The notes below the pieces were generated by a model. That model was not told the DNA's origin. It saw only the letters and a list, made by a program, of their open reading frames with translations, and made no database searches. A stretch of 64,000 nt of DNA from contig NZ_QJHL01000005.1 of NCBI RefSeq assembly GCF_003202405.1, positions 1 to 64,000 on the forward strand, read 5' to 3'. The stretch comes from Flavobacterium hydrophilum. GTDB lineage: Bacteria; Bacteroidota; Bacteroidia; Flavobacteriales; Flavobacteriaceae. Shown one piece after another: positions 41,728 to 49,842 of the stretch (the stretch's first letter is position 1; each line of letters opens with the position of its first letter). A program made the translations under genes and the position numbers.

Positions 41728-42435
41728 CTATATTTTTTTGAACTCGAGGGCATTTAAGATCCCTTCCGTGCTTGCTGTATTATTAAAATAAACAAAGGCA
41801 TTTTTGTGTTCCAGTTTATTTTTTACCTGATTTAATTCGGATGTAGAATAACCCGAATAAAAAAGTTCTGAATCGCCATGAAACCTTATGTAAATTAAAG
41901 GAAATTCAGTAAAAATGGTCTGAGGAAGGTTTGGATAACTTACACTGCAAAAAGTAATATTATTTTCAAGAAAGTTTTCCCAGACTTCATCATTCCACCA
42001 GCTTTCATGCCTGAATTCTATGACGTTTTTGAATTCCGGATTTAATTGGGTTACTATGCTATTAAGCCTTTCTTTACTGTACTGGTAACCTGGCGGAAAC
42101 TGAAACAAAATGCAGCCTAATTTATCTTTTAAACCATTTTTAGAAATAGCATAAAAATCTTTAATCAGGTTTTTACAGTCTGTAAATTTTTTAATATGCG
42201 TGATTTCTTTCGGTGCCTTGACTGAGAATAAAAAATTCTCTGGTGCTTTTTGATACCAGTTTTCAAAATTTTTAAAAGTTGGAAATTTATAAAAACTGCC
42301 ATTAAATTCATACGTATCAAAGTGTTCGCAATAATATTCGAACCATTTAGAAACAGGGAGATTTTCAGGATAAAAAATTCCTTTCCAAAAACGATTGTTA
42401 AAACTCGAACAGCCTATTTTAATGTTATCTTTCAT
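41728..42435 (-). CDS. DUF72 TIM-barrel protein
   Basis: A 235-residue YecE-like DUF72 protein. It starts IKIGCSSFNNRFWKGIFYPE and continues YEFNGSFYKFP, FLFSVKAPKEITH, LGCILFQFPPGYQY, VIEFRHESWW and YIRFHGD, all typical. The biochemical role is not settled, though the fold is related to TIM-barrel nucleases. I chose the ATG at 42435 rather than 42453. It overlaps the stop of the glycosylase gene as ATGA, so the two are translationally coupled. The pairing suggests a DNA-damage role. Confidence 0.88.
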   Translation of the reverse strand: MKDNIKIGCSSFNNRFWKGIFYPENLPVSKWFEYYCEHFDTYEFNGSFYKFPTFKNFENWYQKAPENFLFSVKAPKEITHIKKFTDCKNLIKDFYAISKNGLKDKLGCILFQFPPGYQYSKERLNSIVTQLNPEFKNVIEFRHESWWNDEVWENFLENNITFCSVSYPNLPQTIFTEFPLIYIRFHGDSELFYSGYSTSELNQVKNKLEHKNAFVYFNNTASTEGILNALEFKKI

Positions 42436-43163
42436 TGATACAATTCTTGACAATTAGTGCAAAAAAAGCTTCGGCGTTTTTTGACACCAGTATATTTTTT
42501 TTGTAAAGGAAGATTACAGCGAACACATACCTTTTTAGTGTGCGCAAGCCAATGTTTCTTTAATTCATTCATTTTTTTCCAATTCAGGAATTGAAAACTA
42601 TAAATTACACTCTCATCAATAAGTTTTTGAATATCTTCGGAAGGGATTTTACCTACTAAAGATTCCGGGTGAATTTTACAACGATATAAAACTTCATTTT
42701 TTATGATATTCCCCACTCCCGAAAATATATTTTGTTCTAACAAAGCATCACAAATCATTTTTTTCGGAATTTTATCCAGACTCTTTTTTGCTTTTTTTGG
42801 ATCCCAATTTTCATTCATGACATCTTCCTCCCAATCATAATAAAGATTGATATTGCCTTCTAAAATTTTAATTGAACAGGTATAAAAATTGATTTCCCCA
42901 TTTGCAAAAACCATACTTAATCTTGCCGTGGTTTCTTTTGTATCATTAATGCGATAGGTACCAAACATAAGCATGTGAATTTTGACGGTAAAACCATCGA
43001 AACAAATCAAAAAATGCTTGCCCCAGCTTTTAAATTCAAATATCGTTTTGTTTTTTAACCTCAAAATATCAATACTGCTGTTTCCGGAAACATCTATGAT
43101 TTTTTGTCCCGCAAATTGCTGTACTTCTTCTTTTAGTATCACTATGGATGGACCTTCTGGCAT
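42432..43163 (-). CDS. Fpg/Nei-family DNA glycosylase
   Basis: A 243-residue bifunctional glycosylase/AP-lyase. It keeps the catalytic N-terminus (Met then PEGPSIV, Pro2 and Glu3 after Met removal), HMLMFGTYRI, the helix-two-turn-helix region LLEQNIFSGVGNIIKNEVLYRCKIHP (abridged), and a C-terminal zinc finger CVRCNLP...CTNC. It removes oxidised bases from DNA. It belongs to the Nei-like group often found with DNA-repair or stress islands. Its stop overlaps the start of the DUF72 gene by four bases. Confidence 0.92.
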   Translation of the reverse strand: MPEGPSIVILKEEVQQFAGQKIIDVSGNSSIDILRLKNKTIFEFKSWGKHFLICFDGFTVKIHMLMFGTYRINDTKETTARLSMVFANGEINFYTCSIKILEGNINLYYDWEEDVMNENWDPKKAKKSLDKIPKKMICDALLEQNIFSGVGNIIKNEVLYRCKIHPESLVGKIPSEDIQKLIDESVIYSFQFLNWKKMNELKKHWLAHTKKVCVRCNLPLQKKYTGVKKRRSFFCTNCQELYQ

Positions 43164-43182
43164 AATATATTTAGTTTAAACT

Positions 43183-43213
43183 AAAAAAGCACAGTATAGA
43201 ACTGCGCTTTTTT
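43183..43213. terminator. Hairpin terminator
   Basis: AAAAAAGC-A-CAGT pairs with ACTG-C-GCTTTTTTT with one internal mismatch. T-runs occur on both strands. It is 16 bases past the ferritin-like gene stop on the minus strand. Confidence 0.75.
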
Positions 43214-43228
43214 TGTATTTTAAGAAAT

Positions 43229-43816
43229 CTACTCTGCATCTGCAGCTTCAAGATTTACTGCATTTACAGCAACTTCTGTCAGTTTTTTGTCTGCTCCTTT
43301 TTCTTCGTCAAGGGTTAGCTCTAATAAAGCAGCTGCTTCTTCTAATCCAAGAGTTTCTGCAAATTGTCTAAGCGTTCCGTAAGTCGCAATCTCATAATGC
43401 TCAATTTTTTGACTTGCTGCAATAATTCCGGCATCACGAACTACGCCTAATTCTGTTTCTTCAAGAATTCCTTTTCCTTCTTCAATTAAACCTTCCATGG
43501 CATCACACTTTTTAGCTGTTGCTTTTTTGCCTATCAGTTCAAAAACTTTTTCAAGACGGGAAACATGTTCTTCAGTTTCGGTCAGATGAGAATTTAATGC
43601 TTCTATTAAATCTGCTGAAGTTGCATTTTTTGCCATTGTTGGAAGTGCTTTCGTTAAAGCTTTCTCTGCCCAATAAATATCTTTAAGGCTGTCTTCAAAT
43701 AATTCTGTTAAACCGGATGCTGCATTTGATTTCGGCTTTGTTGTTCCGCTTTTTGTTGCAGTTTGTTTAGAAGTGGTTTCTTTTTTAGCTGTTTCTTTTT
43801 TATCAGTCGTTTTCAT
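43229..43816 (-). CDS. YciE/YciF-type ferritin-like protein (DUF892)
   Basis: A 195-residue protein. Residues about 38-185 are a DUF892 four-helix bundle: GLTELFEDSLKDIYWAEKAL, SHLTETEEHVSRLEKVFELIG, ASQKIEHYEIATYGTLR and LLELTLDEEKGADKKLT. The E and H residues (E-x-x-E/H pairs) could bind two metals. YciF-like proteins are stress-induced. The first 35 residues are a disordered tail rich in Lys, Thr and Ala (KKETAKKETTSKQTATK), like a histone-H1 or Dps tail, which may bind DNA. A terminator follows. Confidence 0.9.
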   Translation of the reverse strand: MKTTDKKETAKKETTSKQTATKSGTTKPKSNAASGLTELFEDSLKDIYWAEKALTKALPTMAKNATSADLIEALNSHLTETEEHVSRLEKVFELIGKKATAKKCDAMEGLIEEGKGILEETELGVVRDAGIIAASQKIEHYEIATYGTLRQFAETLGLEEAAALLELTLDEEKGADKKLTEVAVNAVNLEAADAE

Positions 43817-43971
43817 AATTATATTTTTTTTAAATGATTTAATGTTTTCAAAATTAGCCTGTTAATAATGCCTTTGCTTATATTATTAAATTCCAAAGTT
43901 TCAAGATGAACACCTGTATATTATGAAAGGAGATTAACAAATTCTGTAAGGTGTTTCTTTTAAATCAGATA

Positions 43972-43979
43972 TAGATTTG
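43972..43979 (+). promoter_or_regulatory. -7 box (TAGATTTG)
   Basis: An exact TAnnTTTG match 26 bases before the ATG at 44006. No clear -33 TTG. Confidence 0.45.
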
Positions 43980-44005
43980 TAGTATCAATTATTAAAATAA
44001 ATATC

Positions 44006-44335
44006 ATGAAAACTCACATCACATATAACACAATTAAATATAACGATTACGAAAACGCACAGCTTTACTTTGAGCGAAAATTTCAGGGAGGTTTTTTGGA
44101 TCCTGATACTGCTATTTTAATCGAAAGAGCCATTGATAAACTGCTTAAAAAAGATAACATTCTTAGGAATGAAAATATCCCTAATGATGGGCAAACAATT
44201 AGTGAAGAAGAATATGTCAAAAAACATCAGGAAGATGATAATTTCTATAAACCTGAAAAAACAGAAAAGGAAGAAGAAGGGATACAGAACGATGATAATT
44301 TAGACGATGACGAGTTACAACAACGAAATGATTAA
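44006..44335 (+). CDS. Hypothetical acidic-tailed protein, 109 aa
   Basis: A soluble protein. The first 55 residues look folded (YNDYENAQLYFERKFQGGF, then DTAILIERAIDKLLKKDN). The last 45 are acidic and likely disordered (EKTEKEEEGIQNDDNLDDD). No known family was recognised. It lies 62 bases upstream of another, even more acidic gene on the same strand and just beyond the YciF-like gene, so a stress-linked hydrophilic protein is a fair guess, no more. Confidence 0.65.
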   Translation: MKTHITYNTIKYNDYENAQLYFERKFQGGFLDPDTAILIERAIDKLLKKDNILRNENIPNDGQTISEEEYVKKHQEDDNFYKPEKTEKEEEGIQNDDNLDDDELQQRND

Positions 44336-44397
44336 AGCTATAGATACTAAATCAATATTACTACATTCATAAGATACTAACATTAAAAAATACTATC

Positions 44398-44916
44398 ATG
44401 GACACAACAGAACAAAAAAATAAAGTCTTTCAGGGAAATAAAAATTCAGAAAATCAAAGCATTTCAGATAAAAATGAATTTATGAATGAAGAACTGTATG
44501 ATAATGATGAGTTCAAAGAAACTTATAATCAAACTAACAGAGAAATTGCTGAACAAGGATTTACCGTAAGAAATGGTCATGACCCAAACAAACCAAATCC
44601 TGAAGAGCAAATTACAAATGATGAAGATGATCTGGACGATCTTAATGATGATTTTCATACTGACAGGGATCTTGAAGGCGATGACAATTTAGATTTAGAC
44701 GATGAACCAGGCCAGGAAATAGATCTTGATGGAGATGAAAGAATCGTTAACGATGAGTTCGACAATCCTTCAGACGATTTTAATGAAACTGAAGAAGATC
44801 TGGAAGATATTGATCAGGATGAGGAAGAAGAAGAAGAAGATGAATATAAAGAAGATGATATTCAGGAAGAAGAAAATGAAGAAGACTATCCGGCAAATGA
44901 TCCCAGAAAGTTTTAA
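44398..44916 (+). CDS. Highly acidic disordered protein, 172 aa
   Basis: A hydrophilic protein dominated by Asp, Glu, Asn and Gln. From about residue 75 to the end it is nearly all acidic, with DDLDDLNDDFHTDRDLEGDD and a glutamate run (EEEEEE-type, coded by GAAGAAGAA repeats at 44822-44840). It has no Cys, no signal peptide and no membrane part. It resembles hydrophilin or nucleic-acid-mimic compositions rather than a folded domain. It is probably in one unit with the gene at 44006 and ends before a strong terminator. Function unknown. Confidence 0.7.
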   Translation: MDTTEQKNKVFQGNKNSENQSISDKNEFMNEELYDNDEFKETYNQTNREIAEQGFTVRNGHDPNKPNPEEQITNDEDDLDDLNDDFHTDRDLEGDDNLDLDDEPGQEIDLDGDERIVNDEFDNPSDDFNETEEDLEDIDQDEEEEEEDEYKEDDIQEEENEEDYPANDPRKF

Positions 44917-44955
44917 ATCTAGATAAAATAAACATAAAATTACATACGTTTCGTG

Positions 44956-44986
44956 AAAGGGGTAACTTTAAAAGTTACCCTTTTTT
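44956..44986 (+). terminator. Rho-independent terminator
   Basis: GGGTAACTT (44960-44968) pairs with AAGTTACCC (44972-44980), flanked by A on the left and six T on the right. It ends the acidic-protein unit. Confidence 0.9.
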
Positions 44987-45218
44987 GTGTTTAAACGAAC
45001 TTATATTTTAAATTCAAAAAGACATAACCTACTCATAAATAAAACATTATAAAGACAACACTTTGTTTTTGAAAAAATTAACTTACATTTCTATTGCACT
45101 TGCTTTCAAATGTAAGAAAAATACATATCTTTAAACCGCATTTATCTTACATTTAAAAAAAGGAATGATAAAGATTAAAAACAGATAATAGGAAATAAAT
45201 TAAGTGTTGTAACAAATT
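44987..45218 (+). promoter_or_regulatory. Upstream region of effector cassette with CTTACATTT motifs
   Basis: A non-coding, A/T-rich stretch between the terminator and the cassette. CTTACATTT occurs at 45082-45090 and 45146-45154, and its exact reverse complement AAATGTAAG at 45108-45116. A near-match -7 box TATCTTTA (45126-45133) lies between, with TTG at 45100-45102 giving a 23-base spacer. The motif could be a regulator site for the five genes downstream. Confidence 0.4.
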
Positions 45219-46196
45219 ATGTCAGATTTTAAAAAAGTATTTTTAGCGAAAGATACTACAATACGATTCACTCCTTTTAGTCAAAATAGACTCTATGGCT
45301 TCACGTGTGAGAATTTCGAAAATGATTCATTAATCAGCTCAATACATTATGAAGTAAAGATGGTGTGTATTCAAAGCTATGAAGATAATTCTTTCAGTTA
45401 TGAAATAAACAGGAAACAAGTCTATATCGATAATACTGCACCAGATTTAAAAATAGAACAAATAGCTGATAGTTGTGCGCAAGCCATTTTTCCCATTCAA
45501 ATAAAAGTTAGTGAAGAAGGGGAAATTATAGAAGTAATAAATCATAATGATATTAAAAAAAGATGGCCGGCAATAAAAGACAAGTTGTCAAAATATTATC
45601 AGGGAAATATAGTTTCTGAAATATTAGATAGTGTCGAATCTACTTTAAGCAATAAAACTATTTTGGAAGAATCAATTTGTAAAACCTGGTTTTTTCATCT
45701 CTACTTCAGACCAATATATAACAAGTACATCAAAAATGAATCTCTCCAATATACTTGGGAATCACCTGTATTTGGACATCAAATTATCAACTATGATATT
45801 CAACAATCTATAGAAGAATACTACTCTGCAACGGATAAGCTCTTTATTAATATTAAAGGCAAATCGATAGACAAAAGATCTATAAATGAAGTTCTAAACG
45901 GATACAGTTATCCCAAATCTGAAATGAACGGAATTAAAATTCAGCCTTTAGAATCTGAAATGGAAGTGCAGTATAAATTATATGGAGAAGACAGAAGTAT
46001 TTTTTCAATTATTGGAACTTACAAAACAAAAATTACAGAGAAAAAGCAAAGAACAACTCAAATAGAAATCTATCATTTACCTGAAAATAGTTCTTTTAGA
46101 CCCTCATCCCAGCCTAAACAAAATAATTTTTCCTTTTGGATCGAGGAAGAGAGACCAAAGAAAAAAAAGGCTGGTTTCTGGAGCAAATTATTTTAA
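45219..46196 (+). CDS. Unknown protein of PAAR/effector cassette, 325 aa
   Basis: A soluble 325-residue protein without signal peptide. I do not recognise a named family. It has two strand-rich halves joined by helices (about residues 110-170), phrases such as RWPAIKDKLSKYYQGN and KTWFFHLYFRPIYNKYIK, and a disordered Pro/Ser/Gln stretch before a basic end (PKKKKAGFWSKLF). It is the first gene of a five-gene same-strand cassette, 42 bases before the DUF4280 gene. It could be an adaptor or chaperone that loads cargo on the spike; this is inference from position only. Confidence 0.7.
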   Translation: MSDFKKVFLAKDTTIRFTPFSQNRLYGFTCENFENDSLISSIHYEVKMVCIQSYEDNSFSYEINRKQVYIDNTAPDLKIEQIADSCAQAIFPIQIKVSEEGEIIEVINHNDIKKRWPAIKDKLSKYYQGNIVSEILDSVESTLSNKTILEESICKTWFFHLYFRPIYNKYIKNESLQYTWESPVFGHQIINYDIQQSIEEYYSATDKLFINIKGKSIDKRSINEVLNGYSYPKSEMNGIKIQPLESEMEVQYKLYGEDRSIFSIIGTYKTKITEKKQRTTQIEIYHLPENSSFRPSSQPKQNNFSFWIEEERPKKKKAGFWSKLF

Positions 46197-46238
46197 TAAT
46201 ATCATCACAAATTGAAGTAAACTAATACATAATTTACT

Positions 46239-46727
46239 ATGTCTGAGAAACATTTTGTAGTCCAGGGAGCAACTTGCCAATGCAAGTTTAGCGTAGAACC
46301 TAAAACGGATAAACTAAAAGTAAAAACACATTCAAAGCATTTTGCAAATGAGAACGATGCTCAAGATAAACTCATTGCAACGGATAAAGAAATTGGTCAA
46401 ACATTAGAGAAAAACACTTTCGGGAAATGTAAAATGCAGCCTAACGGAAGTGGTGACTACCTTCCATGCCAAGCCACAATAACAAAATGGAACAGTTTTT
46501 ATGAAAAAGTAACTTTATCTAATCAGGGCAAAATATTACTGGAAGACAGTAAAGCAACCTGCCCGATTGGAGGACCTGATTGTATTACCGTTAAAGACCA
46601 TGGCCAGACTTCGGAAGTAAGTAAGCAAAATGTAGCAAACAGCAAGCCGGAAGTATTAAATGAAATTTTACCGGGAGTAAATTTTGCAGATTTAAACAGT
46701 GCCATTTTAATGATTGAAAAAGATTGA
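46239..46727 (+). CDS. DUF4280 PAAR-like spike-tip protein
   Basis: A 162-residue DUF4280 protein. It opens VVQGATCQCKF and has FGKCK, YLPCQATITKW, and ATCPIGGPDCITVKDHGQ near the end, which together are the family's cysteine and glycine signatures. DUF4280 proteins are PAAR-like tips for contractile injection systems (T6SS subtype iii in Bacteroidota, or eCIS) and usually sit next to their cargo gene. The central insert (about 25-65) is hydrophilic. The stop is 22 bases before the 1027-residue gene. No other injection-system part is in the window. Confidence 0.85.
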   Translation: MSEKHFVVQGATCQCKFSVEPKTDKLKVKTHSKHFANENDAQDKLIATDKEIGQTLEKNTFGKCKMQPNGSGDYLPCQATITKWNSFYEKVTLSNQGKILLEDSKATCPIGGPDCITVKDHGQTSEVSKQNVANSKPEVLNEILPGVNFADLNSAILMIEKD

Positions 46728-46749
46728 AAAAGATTAAAAAAGAAAAAAC

Positions 46750-49700
46750 ATGAGCAAAAACTTACATCTTGTTCCAAAAATGCCTCTCGCTAAAGATCAA
46801 AAATTTGATAAGGCAATGGGCTGCCTCACACTCTCAAAAGCTGGAGCATTTACAGTTGAAGTTATTCCTGCAGCTGGATTACATAGTGGCGCTCCAAAAA
46901 AATTACCACCATTTAAAAAGCTGACTCAGGAAGAGGTATTCAAAATGCCTGATGTGGATGACAGAAAGCGCTATGTAGCCGATCATAAAAAAAGAGAGGC
47001 AGAAGAAGCTGAATATGAAAAAGAAAAAAAAGCTTTTAATGATAAAATAAGCGAAGAACTTGCAACATTAAGCTGGTGTTGGCAAGTGGTAGGAAATAAA
47101 ATCGATGCTAAATCTATTAAGCATCATATTGATTATCCTATTGGAATGCCTAAAGACCAACAACAATTATTTAATTTTCCTGAAGTCCTTGTAGGTGGAG
47201 GTTTTGTATGGGTTGAAGCTTTTACTAAAAATGATCCCGGTACCGGAAAGACACCAAACGGATTGTTTATCCGTGCTACAGGAGAAACCCCTAAAATTGT
47301 TCGTGTTGCATGGACTGATCTTGATTGCAAACCAATTACCAATGCAGTAAAATTTGGTTCAAAAGTTTTACTGAATATTTATACCACTCATCTTTACGGG
47401 CAAGATTTAGAAGTTGGATTATGGGACAAAGATACCGTAGATGCTGATGATTTACTTCCAATTTCTAATAAAGATAATTTTACTTGTGAAGCATTGATTT
47501 ATAAATTGCTTCCAAATGAAATAAATAAAACGGGAATATCCGGTAATGTTAAAATAAATGGAAAATCAGAAACACATGTTCAAAAAATAAAGATTGAAGT
47601 TTTAGTTGATAAAAAATGGGAAGGTTCTGCCGGAAGTAATTTAAAAATTTATCCAACAGTCAAATCAATAGAAACAGGGGCATTTTTAAAATTACCTAAG
47701 GAAGATTGTTTTTTGAAAGTAGCTCCGGATGGCAAAATGCACGAAACTGTCATCGAAGCGACCAATAACCCTGCCCTTGTAGGAAAAGTAGAAACCAACA
47801 TAGCCAGTTTCAGACCATGCAGATATGATAGTATTAAAGGTTCTTATGCTAAAAAGGCAAACAGAGAAAATAATGAACCTATTGAAATTGAAATTTTTAA
47901 TTCAAAGACAGAGGCTTCCAAACAAAAATTAATAATGCCTGTTATAGCAGGCGTAAGAGAAGCCCGCAGAGACGTTAAGATTGTATTGGATTCAAAAACT
48001 GATGAATGTCTTTTCATTAATGATAAAGTTAAATCTCATAAAGGAAAAGTTATAGATTTATCCTTAATACAAAGCAGTATAGTAGTTTCGGATAGTACAA
48101 GAATTAATGAAAATTTGATATTTAGTGATAATAGTTTTAAAATCGGATGGCTCAATTTCAGTAAAGAAGAGGAAGGACATGAAGATACTAATGACGATAA
48201 CGAAATCAGTGCTTCTCATACAAGTCGTACTTCTAGTTTAAAAAGTCCTTTGGGCATTTCTAAAACCAGTAACTCGACATTATATAAAGATAAAAAAACT
48301 ACGGGAAAATATCCTAATTCAGATACAGAAGTCGTTTTAGATATAGGATTTGATTATGGTAATGAATCTTCAGTTAGTTTGTTAAAGTACATTTGGCCTC
48401 TACGTCAAGGGGCATTACAGCATTATCCTATTATTTTGCAAACTTGTTGTTTTACAAAACAATTAGATATTGTTGTTTATCCTGATATTAAATGGATATT
48501 ACAATTTTCATATGACTGTGATCCCGAAGAATTTCAGGAAATGAGAAACGAAGAATATGACAAATATTTGGTTCGGGTTGAAAAATTAGATGAAAAACTA
48601 AAACCAAAAGAGATTACATCGAAAATCAACAAAATAGATCAGGATATCGCAAATGCAAATTTAGGTTTGAGTGAAGCTAAAAAAAAGGATAAGGAAAAAT
48701 TTAAAAAATTAATCTCAAAACTAAATGAAAGAAAGAAGCAGCAATTAAACATTCAAAAAAAATATAATAAAGATAAAGCAAAAGCAAAAAAACAATATAA
48801 GGCAAACAGACCCGATTTATTTAGTTTTAAAGATAATGTTGAATCAGGATTGTCAGACCTGGTTGTATCCTTAAATGTAGAGTATGACCGCCCAGGAGAA
48901 GCAATTGAAATATCCGCAAGCTACAAAAGGTATATCAGTCTGGTAAAGCAAATTATTGAAATCACCAAAATGATTGAATTAATTTTGGATGGCAAAAAGA
49001 AATCAAAAAAGAAGTTAGATAAAAAATTAAAAGAAATTGATGAAGAAAAGGCTTCCGAGCAGTTAGCTAAAATTGGAGATGCATTAAAAGGCAGACCACT
49101 GTTTTCTTTTGATGTCACTCCCCCTTCATTAGCTATATTAGCTTCTTGGTATGCCGAAAATCCAAAAGATATAAATACAAGCCAGGTAGGAATTGTTGGC
49201 GAGGTTCAAATTTTAGCAAAACCATTGATTGGAGCATCAATAACAATGGATTTTTTAGCATTGGCACAAAAGGCCCACCCAATAGCAAGAGGCATAATTA
49301 CACTAATAGATGTTGGAGCTGCGATGGGAGTAGGACCTGAAATAAATGTTAATTTAGAAGTAAGCGGACAATTAGAAATTAGCGGTATGCTCCGATACAA
49401 CAGTGCAAGCGGGACAACCAACTTAAATCAACAATCACTTGCAGGTGATGCTGAAGATGACAGTCCATTAACCGTAAATGGTGTTTTTGGTCTGAAACTG
49501 GAAGCCAATATTAAATTGTCCAGAAAATATAGCAGTATATGGTTAGGAACTATATCAGCGTATGCTGAAGCCGGAGTTGAGATTGTTACAGGTTTTACCC
49601 TATCCGGTGCAATAAAAGCAGATGATAAAGGATTTTATATAGATCCTCTTTTAACTTTTCATGGTATAAAATTACAAATTACCGTTGCAGCCGGGTATGT

Positions 49701-49833
49701 TGCTGAAAATTCTGAAGGAGGAGAATATTCATCCGGCGAAGAATCAATGGAATTTAATTTAGTTTTGATGCATGAATATGAAGGAAGTTTTGAAGACTCC
49801 GATGGTAAAAAAATACAATTTTATTTAACTTAA
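46750..49833 (+). CDS. Large candidate injection-system effector, 1027 aa
   Basis: A soluble protein without signal peptide, which fits delivery by a spike. Seen in order: a short N-terminal segment; a charged helix (about 68-105); a beta-rich Ig-like region (about 107-235) with FVWVEAFTKND, VRVAWTDLDCKPI and HLYGQDLEVGLWDKD, a pattern known in PAAR-linked Bacteroidota proteins; a second strand-rich part (240-460); a Ser/Thr/Asp linker (about 470-520); LLKYIWPLRQGALQHYPIILQTCC-type core; a long Lys/Glu coiled coil (about 593-690); and a C-terminal glycine-rich all-beta domain (about 815-1015) starting GEVQILAKPLIGASITMDF. No catalytic motif of a known nuclease, lipase or peptidase is visible. 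It may act on membranes or be a scaffold. Confidence 0.75.
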   Translation: MSKNLHLVPKMPLAKDQKFDKAMGCLTLSKAGAFTVEVIPAAGLHSGAPKKLPPFKKLTQEEVFKMPDVDDRKRYVADHKKREAEEAEYEKEKKAFNDKISEELATLSWCWQVVGNKIDAKSIKHHIDYPIGMPKDQQQLFNFPEVLVGGGFVWVEAFTKNDPGTGKTPNGLFIRATGETPKIVRVAWTDLDCKPITNAVKFGSKVLLNIYTTHLYGQDLEVGLWDKDTVDADDLLPISNKDNFTCEALIYKLLPNEINKTGISGNVKINGKSETHVQKIKIEVLVDKKWEGSAGSNLKIYPTVKSIETGAFLKLPKEDCFLKVAPDGKMHETVIEATNNPALVGKVETNIASFRPCRYDSIKGSYAKKANRENNEPIEIEIFNSKTEASKQKLIMPVIAGVREARRDVKIVLDSKTDECLFINDKVKSHKGKVIDLSLIQSSIVVSDSTRINENLIFSDNSFKIGWLNFSKEEEGHEDTNDDNEISASHTSRTSSLKSPLGISKTSNSTLYKDKKTTGKYPNSDTEVVLDIGFDYGNESSVSLLKYIWPLRQGALQHYPIILQTCCFTKQLDIVVYPDIKWILQFSYDCDPEEFQEMRNEEYDKYLVRVEKLDEKLKPKEITSKINKIDQDIANANLGLSEAKKKDKEKFKKLISKLNERKKQQLNIQKKYNKDKAKAKKQYKANRPDLFSFKDNVESGLSDLVVSLNVEYDRPGEAIEISASYKRYISLVKQIIEITKMIELILDGKKKSKKKLDKKLKEIDEEKASEQLAKIGDALKGRPLFSFDVTPPSLAILASWYAENPKDINTSQVGIVGEVQILAKPLIGASITMDFLALAQKAHPIARGIITLIDVGAAMGVGPEINVNLEVSGQLEISGMLRYNSASGTTNLNQQSLAGDAEDDSPLTVNGVFGLKLEANIKLSRKYSSIWLGTISAYAEAGVEIVTGFTLSGAIKADDKGFYIDPLLTFHGIKLQITVAAGYVAENSEGGEYSSGEESMEFNLVLMHEYEGSFEDSDGKKIQFYLT

Positions 49834-49842
49834 ATCAATATT

